Part shown: positions 39,850 through 49,039 of the stretch, one piece after another
How the letters are laid out: the number at the start of each line of letters is the position of its first letter
Position numbering within the stretch: the first letter of the stretch is position 1
NCBI GenBank assembly: GCA_903859205.1
Contig: CAIOLM010000018.1
Location: forward strand, 121,373-185,372
Length of the DNA: 64,000 nucleotides
Direction of reading: 5' to 3'
Origin: an uncultured Microbacteriaceae bacterium
Lineage (GTDB): Bacteria; Actinomycetota; Actinomycetes; Actinomycetales; Microbacteriaceae
Position numbers and translations under genes: made by a program
The notes under the pieces: generated by a model
The model's input: only the letters and a program-made list of their open reading frames with translations
What the model was told of the DNA's origin: nothing
Databases searched by the model: none

Positions 39850-41300
39850 CGCCCATGTCACAGACCGTAAGCGTTCCGCGCGGGCAGATTGACGACTCGC
39901 TCTGGATCGACAACCAGCGCCTGCGTGCCTCGGGCGAAACCTTCGTCGATGTCGATGACTCGGCCAGTGAAGCGGTCATCGCCTCGGTGCGCTCGGCCAC
40001 GCGGGACGACGTCGATCGCGCATTCGCCGCCGCTCGCCGCGCGCAGGCCGCCTGGGCACAGGTGCCGGTAGAAGAGCGCATCCGCGTGGTTCGTGAGGCC
40101 ACCAGAATTCTTGAAGCTAGCGGTGTCGCGCTCGCCGATGTGCTCGTCTCGGAGGTGGGAACACTCGCAGCCAGTGTTGACAAGGTGCAGGTCGGCTTCG
40201 GGCTGAAGGCCATCTCTGTTACGGCCGACAGTGCTCTGCACGCGTTCGAAACTCAGCACCTGGCCAACTCGGTCGTTGTCAGGCAGCCCGCGGGTGTAGT
40301 CGCCGCGATTACCCCGTGGAACTACCCGATTTTTCAGGTCGCCCTGAAGCTCGCGCCCGCCGTCATTGCCGGATGCTCGGTCGTACTCAAGCCTCCGGGG
40401 GTGGCTCCGCTCACCGCGTTCGCAATGGCCGAGGCGTTTGCTCTCGCCGGTCTACCCGCCGGGGTATTCAACATCGTGTGCGGTGCGGGTGGCGACATCG
40501 GTAACTATGTGGCCGGTCACGGCGAGGCCGATTTCGTCTCGTTCACCGGGTCGGTCTCAGCCGGTCGGGCGGTTGCCATGGCAGCCGCAGGCCAAGGAAC
40601 GCGCAACGCGATGGAGCTCGGGGGCAAGAGCGCCGCAATCGTGTGGGATGACCACCTACTCGAAGACGCGGTGCGCGCCACATTCGCAAACGTCATTTCG
40701 AACACCGGTCAGACCTGCGCCGCGCTCACTCGACTGGTTGTGCCACAACAGCTGCTCGGTGCCGCCGAGGGAATCCTTACCGAACTCGTCGCTGGCCAGG
40801 TCGTAGGTGATCCACGTTCGTCGCGCTCTACGATTGGCCCGATGTCGAATCGTGGACAGCGCGACACGGTTGAGGCGTACCTGCGCGAGGCAACGGCCGA
40901 TTCCCGAGTGCGCCTTGTTGCGCAGGCATCGATGGACGGAGTCGACAAGGGGTGGTTTGTTGCCCCGACGGTCTACACCGCCACTGATCACAGCGCGCCC
41001 ATCGTGCAGGAGGAGATCTTTGGGCCCGTGCTCACTGTGCAGCCGTACGCAACCCCCGAGGAGGCCATCTTCCTGGCGAACGCGACTCGATTCGGTTTGG
41101 TGTCGCGGGTCTGGACTGACGACCCTGCGGTGTTCCAGCGGGTAGCCGGTCAGCTTCACGTCGGCGGCGTCATTCAGTCGGGTCGACCCACGGCTGCAGA
41201 GGCCCCGTTTGGCGGGGTCAAAGACTCGGGCTACGGTCGCGAACGCGGGCTCTACGGCCTCGAGGAATATCTCGTGCCCAAGTCAATTCAGGCCTACTAG
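39846..41300 (+). CDS. Aldehyde dehydrogenase, paralogue 2
   Basis: A 484-residue ALDH with nucleophile NTGQTCAALTR and base MELGGKSAA. By eye it is about 87% identical to the ALDH at 34334-35785, with most differences at the N-terminus and surface positions; third-codon choices have diverged more and look richer in G/C. It is translationally coupled (ATGA) to the LPDTG protein gene; a second ATG at 39855 is possible. Aromatic aldehydes are the likely substrates, by context. Confidence 0.87.
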   Translation: MTPMSQTVSVPRGQIDDSLWIDNQRLRASGETFVDVDDSASEAVIASVRSATRDDVDRAFAAARRAQAAWAQVPVEERIRVVREATRILEASGVALADVLVSEVGTLAASVDKVQVGFGLKAISVTADSALHAFETQHLANSVVVRQPAGVVAAITPWNYPIFQVALKLAPAVIAGCSVVLKPPGVAPLTAFAMAEAFALAGLPAGVFNIVCGAGGDIGNYVAGHGEADFVSFTGSVSAGRAVAMAAAGQGTRNAMELGGKSAAIVWDDHLLEDAVRATFANVISNTGQTCAALTRLVVPQQLLGAAEGILTELVAGQVVGDPRSSRSTIGPMSNRGQRDTVEAYLREATADSRVRLVAQASMDGVDKGWFVAPTVYTATDHSAPIVQEEIFGPVLTVQPYATPEEAIFLANATRFGLVSRVWTDDPAVFQRVAGQLHVGGVIQSGRPTAAEAPFGGVKDSGYGRERGLYGLEEYLVPKSIQAY

Positions 41301-41317
41301 GGCTCGGTCGCCGCGCG

Positions 41318-42976
41318 CTAGTCAGCCAGAGGAACAAACGGAAGCAGCAGACTGCTCGGGTGATTACCACCCGTGTGAATGACGTGACGGCCACGGTTTC
41401 GGTTCTCGGGGTGCTGCGGAATCATTCCCCCGCCGGCAATCTGGTCGTATCCGCGAATGTCGAGCACCAGCTTCTCACCGGCCTCGAACCGCGTTGCTGC
41501 ATCTAGAATCGGGATCTGCAGGTTCACGATTTCGTCGTTGTAGACGTGCTCGAATGTGGTGAATGCCGGATACGGCTTGGCCGGTGTCGACTTTGCTTCG
41601 TCGAGAGCGCGCAGCGAGAGGCGCTGCCAACCGAGCCCGACGATGCCGTTTTCGAAGAACCCTAGGTACTCGAAGTTGACCTCTTTGCCAGCGGCGTCGA
41701 ACTTGCGCAGGCCGATGAAGACGTCGGCGTCGTCAGCTCCCTGCGCCTGCATCCAGACGTTGAGCGAGGCGGGCCCAATGAGCTCAGTGGTCTCGGTAAA
41801 CACGAACTCGAAGGTCGCGTTGCCTGTTTTGGCGTCGTAATCGACGGTTGAGCTGCTGCCGGGTGAGCTCATCGAAACCAGCGACCCTGAAGCAGCATCT
41901 AAGAACATCTCGCCATACTCGGTGCCGGTCAACGGGTACTGCGTATCAACCCGATGGTGATTCTTCTTCAGGGAGTCGCGCACCTGGCACAGCACCGTGG
42001 GCCAGTCGTCGATCGCCGACTCGTTGCCGCGCAAGAACCGATCGAAGAACGCCATCTGCTTCGCAACCATCTCGGGCTGATAGAAGTACGACCACTCTTT
42101 GCGAGCGTTAAGGTCAATCCACTTCTCTGTTGACGCAATCTCATCCCAGGCTTGCAGCGTGCCGCGGGTATGAATGCCCGCGTTCGCCCAGCTCGAGACC
42201 AGCCACACGGGAACCTCGAACTTCGACAAGTCGGCCACGCGGCTGGCCCAGAACTCGTCATAGGTCGGATGCTCGCGCATGCCGGCTTCCATGTCTTCGA
42301 CAGCAGTCTTAGAGCGCGAGGTCATCTGCATCCAGCCGTGACACATGCCGTAGTTTGGAATTCCGCCGTGAAACTTTACATCGCGGTAGAAGTCGTTGAG
42401 CGCCTCGAAAAGTATGACGCCCTTGAGGTGCGGGGGCCTCTGTGCTGCGGCCTGGTACGCCGACATTGCGAAATATGAAACGCCGTTGGTGCCGACGTTG
42501 CCGTTGCTCCACGGTTGGACCGCGAGCCACTCAATCACGTCGTATTCGTCGCGACCCTCCTGCTCGGTCATGAACTGAGCGATGCCCTCGGAGTAGCCGA
42601 TGCCACGAGGGTCGACGTTGACGATGACGAAGCCGGCCTTGGTCCAGACCACGGGGTCGGGTGCCTCGAAGGCCGTGTATTTCGAGTTGCCCGGTGGAAT
42701 ATCAGCACCCGGAAAAGCCGACTCCCAGTCAATGTGCGGGTGCTTACCAAACGGCGCGTATCCCAGCACGACGGGGTACCTGCCATCTGCCTTCGGGCGA
42801 AAAACGTCAACGAAAATGGTCGTGCCGTCGCGCAGCTCGACGGCTACATCGCGCTCGAAGATCATGTCGCCGTCTTCGATGAGGGTGTATCCGTGACCGG
42901 GGTAGTGCAGATCAGCATCGGGGTCTTTGCCTGGTCGCAGAGTCCAGTTCACGTGGTCGCCATCGCGCAAAGTCAT
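41318..42976 (-). CDS. CocE/NonD-family alpha/beta hydrolase (X-Pro dipeptidyl-peptidase-like)
   Basis: A 552-residue S15/CocE-type hydrolase. The catalytic Ser is likely in NVGTNGVSYFAMSAYQ (GxSYFA), with the DPRGIGYSEG stretch before it, and the C-terminal beta-sandwich domain (GPASLNVWMQAQG, LDIRGYDQI). Family members cleave acyl or aryl esters and amides. The start is ATG 42976: GATACT ends 6 nt upstream, consistent with leaderless expression. It could hydrolyse aromatic esters; the substrate is unknown. Confidence 0.82.
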   Translation of the reverse strand: MTLRDGDHVNWTLRPGKDPDADLHYPGHGYTLIEDGDMIFERDVAVELRDGTTIFVDVFRPKADGRYPVVLGYAPFGKHPHIDWESAFPGADIPPGNSKYTAFEAPDPVVWTKAGFVIVNVDPRGIGYSEGIAQFMTEQEGRDEYDVIEWLAVQPWSNGNVGTNGVSYFAMSAYQAAAQRPPHLKGVILFEALNDFYRDVKFHGGIPNYGMCHGWMQMTSRSKTAVEDMEAGMREHPTYDEFWASRVADLSKFEVPVWLVSSWANAGIHTRGTLQAWDEIASTEKWIDLNARKEWSYFYQPEMVAKQMAFFDRFLRGNESAIDDWPTVLCQVRDSLKKNHHRVDTQYPLTGTEYGEMFLDAASGSLVSMSSPGSSSTVDYDAKTGNATFEFVFTETTELIGPASLNVWMQAQGADDADVFIGLRKFDAAGKEVNFEYLGFFENGIVGLGWQRLSLRALDEAKSTPAKPYPAFTTFEHVYNDEIVNLQIPILDAATRFEAGEKLVLDIRGYDQIAGGGMIPQHPENRNRGRHVIHTGGNHPSSLLLPFVPLAD

Positions 42977-43073
42977 GGTTTTAGTATCCGCCCTGGGGCC
43001 GGGTGGTCTATACAGGCTCAGCCACCTTCTCGAAGCGGTTTCGCTAGGCCCTTTCACATAATACGCTCACACT

Positions 43074-44141
43074 ATGACTTTCACGACTCTTGCGCTGGCA
43101 GCCAGCGACCCCACGTCCGGACTCTCCACCCACACCATCGAGCGCCGCGAGGTCGGTGCCGGAGATGTTCGCATCGAGATCTCACACTCGGGCATCTGCC
43201 ACTCCGACATCCATACCATTAATGGCGACTGGGGCCCCCAGCCCTACCCGGTAGTTCCCGGTCACGAAATCATCGGTCGCGTCACGGAGGTCGGCGCTGA
43301 CGTCACCGCCCACAAGGTTGGCGATCGAGTCGGCGTTGGAGTCATTGTTGGCAGCTGCGGAACCTGCGCCGAGTGCGTTCAGGGACTGGAGCAGTACTGC
43401 GCCAGTGAGCCGGTCTACACCTTTGGTGCTCCCGACCCACACATGCCCGGCCACACCACACACGGCGGATACTCGCGTGAGATCGTCACCGAAGAGAAGT
43501 TCGTTTTCCGTGTTCCCGAGAATCTTGACCCCGCCGGTGCGGCTCCGCTGCTGTGCGCGGGCATCACCGTTTACTCACCGCTGAAGACCTGGGGCGCCGC
43601 CCCCGGTAAAAAGGTCGGTATCGCCGGAGTCGGCGGACTCGGTCACCTGGGCGTCAAGTTCGCGCACGCGCTTGGCGCACACACCGTGGGCTTCACGACA
43701 AGTGAAGACAAGGCAGAGATGATTCGTGGTCTCGGGGCCGACGAGGTGATTGTGTCGACCGACCGCGAGGCAATGCGCGCGAGTGAGGGAACTTTCGACC
43801 TCATCATCGACACCATTCCGTTCAGCCACGACCTCAACCCCTACCTCAAGCAGCTCAAGGTCGACGGCACGCTTGCCGTGGTGGGCGTTCTGGTTCCCGT
43901 CACCGAGCCAATCGTTGGTGCCCTCCTTATCAGCAAGCGTCGTCGCATTGCCGGTTCGAGCATCGGTGGAGTAGCCGAGACCCAAGAAATGCTCGACTTC
44001 GCCGGCAAGCACAATGTGGTCGCTGACATTGAGTTCATCCGTGCCGATTACGTCAACCAGGCCTACGAGCGCGTGGTCGCCGGGGACGTGCAATTCCGTT
44101 TCGTGATCGATGCCCTGAGCATCGGCGCCGCTGATGCCTGA
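43074..44141 (+). CDS. Zinc alcohol dehydrogenase of the cinnamyl-alcohol dehydrogenase (CAD/YahK) type
   Basis: A 355-residue MDR enzyme: GICHSDIHT and GHEIIG for catalytic zinc, a full structural set CGTCAECVQGLEQYC, coenzyme motif GVGGLGHLGVKFA, and TTHGGYSREIV typical of the CAD/YahK branch. That branch reduces aryl and alkyl aldehydes with NADPH. It is divergent from the CocE-type hydrolase gene across a 97-bp promoter region. It fits interconversion of cinnamyl- or benzyl-type alcohols. Confidence 0.87.
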   Translation: MTFTTLALAASDPTSGLSTHTIERREVGAGDVRIEISHSGICHSDIHTINGDWGPQPYPVVPGHEIIGRVTEVGADVTAHKVGDRVGVGVIVGSCGTCAECVQGLEQYCASEPVYTFGAPDPHMPGHTTHGGYSREIVTEEKFVFRVPENLDPAGAAPLLCAGITVYSPLKTWGAAPGKKVGIAGVGGLGHLGVKFAHALGAHTVGFTTSEDKAEMIRGLGADEVIVSTDREAMRASEGTFDLIIDTIPFSHDLNPYLKQLKVDGTLAVVGVLVPVTEPIVGALLISKRRRIAGSSIGGVAETQEMLDFAGKHNVVADIEFIRADYVNQAYERVVAGDVQFRFVIDALSIGAADA

Positions 44142-44196
44142 GCTCATCACGGCGGCGCAGGCGGCACAGCGCGTTGCTGCCCGCGCCCTCGACTAG
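44134..44196 (+). other. Possible 20-codon gene remnant after the CAD-type dehydrogenase
   Basis: A short frame starts with ATG inside the dehydrogenase stop region and ends at a TAG 3 bp before the heliorhodopsin stop (MPELITAAQAAQRVAARALD). It reads like a gene start cut off. No homologue is recognised and it may be chance. Confidence 0.2.
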
Positions 44197-44199
44197 AAG

Positions 44200-45003
44200 C
44201 TAGCTCGTAAAGAGCGGAACAAGAGCTCCCGAGAACACCTGCCAGGCCAGAACACTCTTGGCCACGAGGCTGAGCGTGATGTACATGCGTTCGCCGCGCA
44301 GGTAGCTACGCCATCCACCAACCTGGCGATACTGCAATACCTGGTTGATTGCGAACGTGTTGAAGAACACAAACAGCGAGATGATGATGCCAATCACGAA
44401 GCCGGGAACCTTCGCGGCCGAGCTCGAGCCGGGCTGCAGCGTGTACAGCACGATGATGATCCACGGCACCACTCCGGTCATCGAACCGAAAATGAACGGC
44501 AGGAACTTCTTGTTGCCGGGGACTTCGTACTTCTCTTGCAGCGCTCCGAACAGAATCATGGCGGCGTTGACGGCGAAGATGGCGAACAGCGCGCCCACGT
44601 TGTTGATGCCCGTGAGCTGTGCGATCAGCCAAATCATCACGGACGAGCTCAGCGAGTACTCGGTCCAGCGGAAGTAGTTGTGGTTTTGCTTGAGGCCGTT
44701 GGCGTAACGGTTGAAGACGCCTGGCCATGAAATCAGGAAGTGGAAGAACGCCGAGAGGAACAGGAAGGCGACCACGCCGAGTCCGAGGTTTACCTCAAAG
44801 AGAGTGACGTGCTCAGTGGGCAGGTCGACCCCGGGAGGACCCGTCATGTAATCGGCAGTGACCGGGAACATGACCTGCGTCTTGATTTTGCTCAGCACAA
44901 AGAGAAACGCGGCGCCCTGCAAAAGGTGAATCGCCCCGGCGACGATGTTGTACGTGCGAAGTCGTTTGATTTGCTCGTCTTCGCTTCGAATCTTGCGGGC
45001 CAT
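44200..45003 (-). CDS. Heliorhodopsin
   Basis: The 267-residue seven-helix protein closely matches heliorhodopsin 48C12. Diagnostic residues: H26 in TM1 (GAIHLLQG), H88 (FFHFLIS), counterion E115 in RWTEYSLSSSVM, and the retinal Schiff-base K249 in SLVAKSVLAWQVFSG. Other hallmarks are NAAMILFGALQEKY and YLRGERMYI. Heliorhodopsins bind retinal with inverted membrane topology (N-terminus inside) and show slow photocycles without ion pumping; they may act as light sensors or enzyme modulators. The ribosome site is GGAAGAGG. No carotenoid cleavage or retinal biosynthesis gene is in the window. It stands alone between a CAD-type dehydrogenase and a bdhA relic. Confidence 0.96.
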   Translation of the reverse strand: MARKIRSEDEQIKRLRTYNIVAGAIHLLQGAAFLFVLSKIKTQVMFPVTADYMTGPPGVDLPTEHVTLFEVNLGLGVVAFLFLSAFFHFLISWPGVFNRYANGLKQNHNYFRWTEYSLSSSVMIWLIAQLTGINNVGALFAIFAVNAAMILFGALQEKYEVPGNKKFLPFIFGSMTGVVPWIIIVLYTLQPGSSSAAKVPGFVIGIIISLFVFFNTFAINQVLQYRQVGGWRSYLRGERMYITLSLVAKSVLAWQVFSGALVPLFTS

Positions 45004-45108
45004 GGTCTGCCTCTTCCCCGGCGCAGGCAGAGTTGCCTCATGCGCTTATGTTGAGTCTCGCCCGGATGCGCACTCAGCGCAAGCGGTGACCGCGGGCACT
45101 CCGGGGTT

Positions 45109-45648
45109 TTACGCCGTCCAGCCGCCGTCGATGGTGTGCGAGGAACCGGTGACCATGGCTGCGTCGGGCGATGCCAGCCAGGCCACCATTGATGCGACCT
45201 CTTCGGGCTCGACCAGTCTCTTGATGGCGTTCTTCTGAAGCAGAATCGTTTCGACGACCTCTGACTCGGGGATGGAGTGCACCTTGGCCTGATCAGCAAT
45301 CTGCTTCTCGACCAGAGGCGTGCGCACGTACCCGGGGTTCACGCAGTTGCTCGTTACGCCGTGCGGTCCGCCCTCGAGGGCAATGACCTTTGACAGACCT
45401 TCCAGCCCGTGCTTGGCCGAGACATATGCGGCCTTGAACGGCGAGGCCTTGAGTCCGTGAATCGACGAGATGTTAATGATGCGCCCGAATCCGCCCTCGT
45501 ACATGTGCGGCAGGCATGCTCGCGTCAGCAAGAAAGGAACTTCGAGCATCAGTTTGATCATGCGAGGCCCCTCATCGACACCATGATGTCCCTCGATGAC
45601 ATGAACAACCTGCTGAACCTCGCTACCTACGACGAGCTGGGCCTCTAG
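45109..45648 (-). pseudogene. 5'-truncated 3-hydroxybutyrate dehydrogenase (bdhA) relic
   Basis: On the minus strand from about 45564 to 45109 the frame encodes the C-terminal ~150 residues of a D-3-hydroxybutyrate dehydrogenase-type SDR (MLEVPFLLTRACLPHMY, the catalytic YVSAKHG, SNCVNPGYVRTPLVEKQ, SHTIDGGWTA). The Rossmann half with TGxxxGIG is missing; upstream the frame runs into unrelated sequence and then the VOC gene. An intact enzyme would be ~255 residues. The 45565-45648 segment reads on the plus strand as a C-terminus-like stretch ending NLATYDELGL and a stop, suggesting a recombination junction. Confidence 0.75.
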
Positions 45649-45658
45649 GGCTGCAGTG

Positions 45659-46024
45659 CTACTTGTGCTGGATGAGTCCGTAATTTCGGCCGTCAGGGCC
45701 GAGGAAGTGCTGGAAGAGCACGGGGCCACCATCGGTAACGTCGGTAACGGCTGAGAAGCCGGCACTGCTGAGATTTGCACCGTCGGCATTGATGTCAGTC
45801 ACACCTAGTCCGAAGACGGTGTTGTGACGAGCAAAAAGGTGGTCTGGTCCCTCGTAGGAGCTTGAACAAAATTCAACGACACCGCCATCGGGGGTCTGCA
45901 TCATGAGCTGTGTCGGGGTGTCGACGAGGACCGTCAGGCCCAGGGCTTGGCCGAACGCGCGTGAGGAGTCAAGGGACTCCGCAGACGTTTTGACTGCCAC
46001 CCAGTCGATTCGTGTTACGGCCAT
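45659..46024 (-). CDS. VOC-superfamily (glyoxalase/bleomycin-resistance-like) protein
   Basis: A 121-residue single VOC module (VTRIDWVAVKTSAESLDS, QTPDGGVVEFCSS, FLGPDGRNYGLIQHK) with the beta-alpha-beta-beta-beta pattern. The start is ATG 46024, with AAGAAGG upstream. A much longer frame on this strand (to 47146) is the antisense of the divergent monooxygenase and is not real. It could be a small dioxygenase, isomerase or binding protein. It is divergent from a flavin monooxygenase gene, suggesting shared control. Confidence 0.72.
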   Translation of the reverse strand: MAVTRIDWVAVKTSAESLDSSRAFGQALGLTVLVDTPTQLMMQTPDGGVVEFCSSSYEGPDHLFARHNTVFGLGVTDINADGANLSSAGFSAVTDVTDGGPVLFQHFLGPDGRNYGLIQHK

Positions 46025-46126
46025 GGCACACCTTCTTTCGCTCGGGAACAAAATAACTATAAAGGCTTTATATTTTTTTGAAAAGGGATTACGCTCGCAA
46101 TCAATCGAACTCAAGGAGGAGTTATT

Positions 46127-47338
46127 TTGTCGTCGCAAAACCCCATCGTCGTTCTCGGAGCTGGCCCGGCTGGAATGGCCACCGCCCTCGCGCTGCACAC
46201 TGCGGGCAAGAACGTTGTTGTATTCGAGCGCTACAAGGAAGCCCGGCCGGCCGGAAACATTCTTAACCTGTGGCCGCCGGCGATCAAGGCGCTCAACCTC
46301 ATTGGCGTGAACACGGTCGACTTGGGCGCTCCATGCCATTCGACATTCCAGAACACCAAGGGCAAGGTGCGCGCTGATGTGCAACTTCGCCCCGAGGTTA
46401 TCCGCGACTACGGCGGAGGTTTCATTGGAATGCTTCGCCCTGACCTCTACTCGCGCATGCTCGAGGCAGTACCCAAGGGCATGATTAAATTCGGCGTCGA
46501 CGTAGCTGACTTTGAAGACAAGGGATCGCACGTCGAACTCACTCTGGCCGACGGTTCCAAGGTTGAGACGCCGGTGCTCATTGGGGCCGACGGCATCGAC
46601 TCGATGGTGCGTGCAAAATTGTGGGGTGCGTCGCCCAAGCGAGAGCACAACCTGCAGATTATCGGCGGCTACACGCTCAACGTACCTGCGGGTACGCCTA
46701 TGGGTGAGTGCGTGGTCGCTCACAGCGACAAGGTTCAGGGCAGCTACACCGCCATTCGCACCAAGGGGCAGGACGGAGCCCAGTGGTGGGTCCTCGAGGG
46801 TCGCGACGCCAACCTCCCTCCCGCCGCGGACCTCGGTGCTCGCGCCGCGGAACTGGCCAAGCCATTCACTGCCGGGCCGCTCCAGGCCCTGATTGCAGGA
46901 ACGCCGAGAGAGAACATCCAGCACTGGGTGATCCGCGACCGTGTGCCGCTCAAGCAGTGGTCGAAGGGTCGCGTGACGATCGCCGGTGATGCCGCGCACG
47001 CGACTTCTCCCTATGCTGCTTATGGTGCCGGAATGTCTATTTGCGACGGTTACTACATCGCGCAACATCTTGCCAAGGTCGACCTGACCGACACGGAGGC
47101 GGTCGCAACCGCGCTCGTTGATTACGAGAAGCCGCGTATTCCGCACACGACCACTCAGGTGCAGATGGCCTATCAGCTAGGACAGATGTTCCACCATGCG
47201 CCTGCGTTCTTGCGTCCGATCCGCGACTTCTTCTTCGACAACACGAAGTTCCTCCAGAAGCAGATCGGTGAGCGCAGTCCGAAAGAGATTCAGGATCAGC
47301 TTGCCGAGATGGGCGAAAGCGTTTTGATTCCTGCGTAA
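46127..47338 (+). CDS. FAD-dependent aromatic monooxygenase
   Basis: A 403-residue class A flavin hydroxylase: VVLGAGPAGMATALAL, ERYKEARP, the DG motif VLIGADGIDSMVR and the second FAD motif VTIAGDAAHATSPYAAYGAG. TTG start at 46127 with a near-ideal AAGGAGGA. The AT-rich promoter lies between it and the divergent VOC gene. It may belong with the TetR gene downstream. The substrate is unknown; it is distinct in sequence from the other two flavin hydroxylases here. Confidence 0.83.
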   Translation: MSSQNPIVVLGAGPAGMATALALHTAGKNVVVFERYKEARPAGNILNLWPPAIKALNLIGVNTVDLGAPCHSTFQNTKGKVRADVQLRPEVIRDYGGGFIGMLRPDLYSRMLEAVPKGMIKFGVDVADFEDKGSHVELTLADGSKVETPVLIGADGIDSMVRAKLWGASPKREHNLQIIGGYTLNVPAGTPMGECVVAHSDKVQGSYTAIRTKGQDGAQWWVLEGRDANLPPAADLGARAAELAKPFTAGPLQALIAGTPRENIQHWVIRDRVPLKQWSKGRVTIAGDAAHATSPYAAYGAGMSICDGYYIAQHLAKVDLTDTEAVATALVDYEKPRIPHTTTQVQMAYQLGQMFHHAPAFLRPIRDFFFDNTKFLQKQIGERSPKEIQDQLAEMGESVLIPA

Positions 47339-47375
47339 TGCGCTGAATTCGGTGGTTGCCCGGCAGGATAGGGGT

Positions 47376-47996
47376 ATGACTTTACCTGCCGGGCAACCCC
47401 CTTTTGGGGTGCGCAAACCTCGGCAGGCGCGAAGCGTTGACACCTGGGAACGCGTGCTCGACGCAGGAATGAAATTGTTGGTCGAGGGTGGCTGGGAGGC
47501 CATGACCATCACCGCTGTCTGCAAAGCCGCGAAGGTGACAGCGCCCACCATCTATGCGCGCGTCGATGGCCTCAGTGGTTTGTTTTGGGCCATTTACGGA
47601 CGCGGCATGCAGAGCGTTTTGAGTACGCAAAATCAGTACCTCGAGATTGCTCGGTCACGACCAGAGCGCACCACCGAGCGTTTGTCGGCGGTGGTAGACG
47701 TGGTTGCGAAGACGTTCGAGGAACACCGCGAATTCCTACAACCCGTCATCAGATACGCGTCCCTCAATGAAGACCTATTGGGGCAGGGCGCAGATCAGTC
47801 GAGGGAACTTGTCCAAGCCATGGCTGACTTGCTCTCGGGTGAGAATCGTCAAAGCGCGTTTGAAGTCGCTCAGACGCTCTACACAGAGACAGTGTTCAGG
47901 GCGATGTACGGTGGCACATTTCTTAATCGAGACGGTGAATCGTTCGCCGACTTTGAAGCTCGGCTTCTGCGGGTCGTCGTCTCGCGACTCGCTTAG
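47376..47996 (+). CDS. TetR-family regulator
   Basis: About 206 residues, with a TetR helix-turn-helix (VTAPTIYARVDGLSGLFWAI) and a C-terminal ligand domain. ATG 47376 is taken as start; the frame opens at 47352. It follows the flavin monooxygenase by 37 bp and may regulate it and the divergent VOC gene. It overlaps the convergent agmatine deiminase end by 4 bp. Confidence 0.82.
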   Translation: MTLPAGQPPFGVRKPRQARSVDTWERVLDAGMKLLVEGGWEAMTITAVCKAAKVTAPTIYARVDGLSGLFWAIYGRGMQSVLSTQNQYLEIARSRPERTTERLSAVVDVVAKTFEEHREFLQPVIRYASLNEDLLGQGADQSRELVQAMADLLSGENRQSAFEVAQTLYTETVFRAMYGGTFLNRDGESFADFEARLLRVVVSRLA

Positions 47997-49036
47997 GCTG
48001 GCTGCTGCTGCGTGATGCAGTGGATGCCGCCTCCGCGGGCAAACAGCGGTCGAGCATCCACGAGCACAATCTCGCGGCCCGGGTAGACCTCGCGCAGAAT
48101 TGCTGCAGCGCGCTCATCACCGGGGTCGTTGAAGGCGCACAGAATCACGGCGCCGTTGACGATGTAGTGGTTGATGTACGAGTAGTCGACCCAGCTTTCG
48201 GCCTCTGAGGGGTCGTCACGCAGAGTGTCGGGCGCGGGTACGGGAATGACTCGGAAACCTTCGGCTTTCATCTGGGCCATGACGTCCCGGCTGACTTCAA
48301 AGTCAGGATGCTCGGGGTTGCGCTGATCGTGAACCAGAACCGTATCCTCGTCGGCGAAGCAGGCCACGATGTCGACATGCCCGCGCGTGCCGAACTCGTC
48401 GTAGTCGCGGGTGAGGCCTCGCTTGAGCCAGATGACTTTGGTGCAACCGAGGGTGTTGTACAGCTCGGCTTCGACCTCTTCGCGTGACCAGTCGGGGTTG
48501 CGTCCGGCGCCCAGCTGAACGGTTTCGGTCACCAACACGGTGCCCGCGCCATTGACGTGAATTCCGCCGCCCTCGTTGACGAGGTCGCTGTCGAGGCGCT
48601 CAACGCCAGAAGCATCCGCCACAACACTCGCGATCTGCGCGTCTTTGTCCCACTGTGCCCAGCTCTGCGCGCCCCAGCCGTTGAAGACCCAGTTCACGGC
48701 CATCAGGCTTGTGTTCATCGAGCGAACATAGGTCGGGCCGATGTCGCGCATCCACGCATCGTTCAGTGGTGCGCTCAGAATTTCGACGCGCTCGTCAAGC
48801 CACTGGCGAGCAGTCGCCTCATCACCCGGGTTCACCACCGTGGTCACTGGTTCGAATCGAACGACCGCGTTTGCAACGGATGCCCAGCACCCGCGCGCTT
48901 CGTCGGCCTCGGCGTCTGTCTCACCGAGCGTGTACGACCCCGATGGCCAAGCCATCCAGGTGCGCTCGTGGGGCTCCCACTCGGCCGGCATGTGCGGGCC
49001 GTCGGTGGTCATTTCGGTGGGGTCGGGTTTAGCCAC
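47993..49036 (-). CDS. aguA: Agmatine deiminase
   Basis: A 347-residue peptidylarginine-deiminase-fold enzyme: MPAEWEPHERTWMAWP at the N-terminus, WMRDIGPTYV, NEGGGIHVNG, GTRGHVDIVACF with the catalytic His, and nucleophile Cys in GGGIHCITQQQP. It hydrolyses agmatine to N-carbamoylputrescine and ammonia. The next gene in the operon (aguB) uses that product. Confidence 0.93.
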   Translation of the reverse strand: MAKPDPTEMTTDGPHMPAEWEPHERTWMAWPSGSYTLGETDAEADEARGCWASVANAVVRFEPVTTVVNPGDEATARQWLDERVEILSAPLNDAWMRDIGPTYVRSMNTSLMAVNWVFNGWGAQSWAQWDKDAQIASVVADASGVERLDSDLVNEGGGIHVNGAGTVLVTETVQLGAGRNPDWSREEVEAELYNTLGCTKVIWLKRGLTRDYDEFGTRGHVDIVACFADEDTVLVHDQRNPEHPDFEVSRDVMAQMKAEGFRVIPVPAPDTLRDDPSEAESWVDYSYINHYIVNGAVILCAFNDPGDERAAAILREVYPGREIVLVDARPLFARGGGIHCITQQQPA

Positions 49037-49039
49037 GAG

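Noticed and set aside
45659..47146. 495-codon minus-strand open frame
   Set aside because: It is mostly antisense to the monooxygenase at 46127-47338; only its 3' end, from 46024, has VOC-family motifs and a ribosome site.
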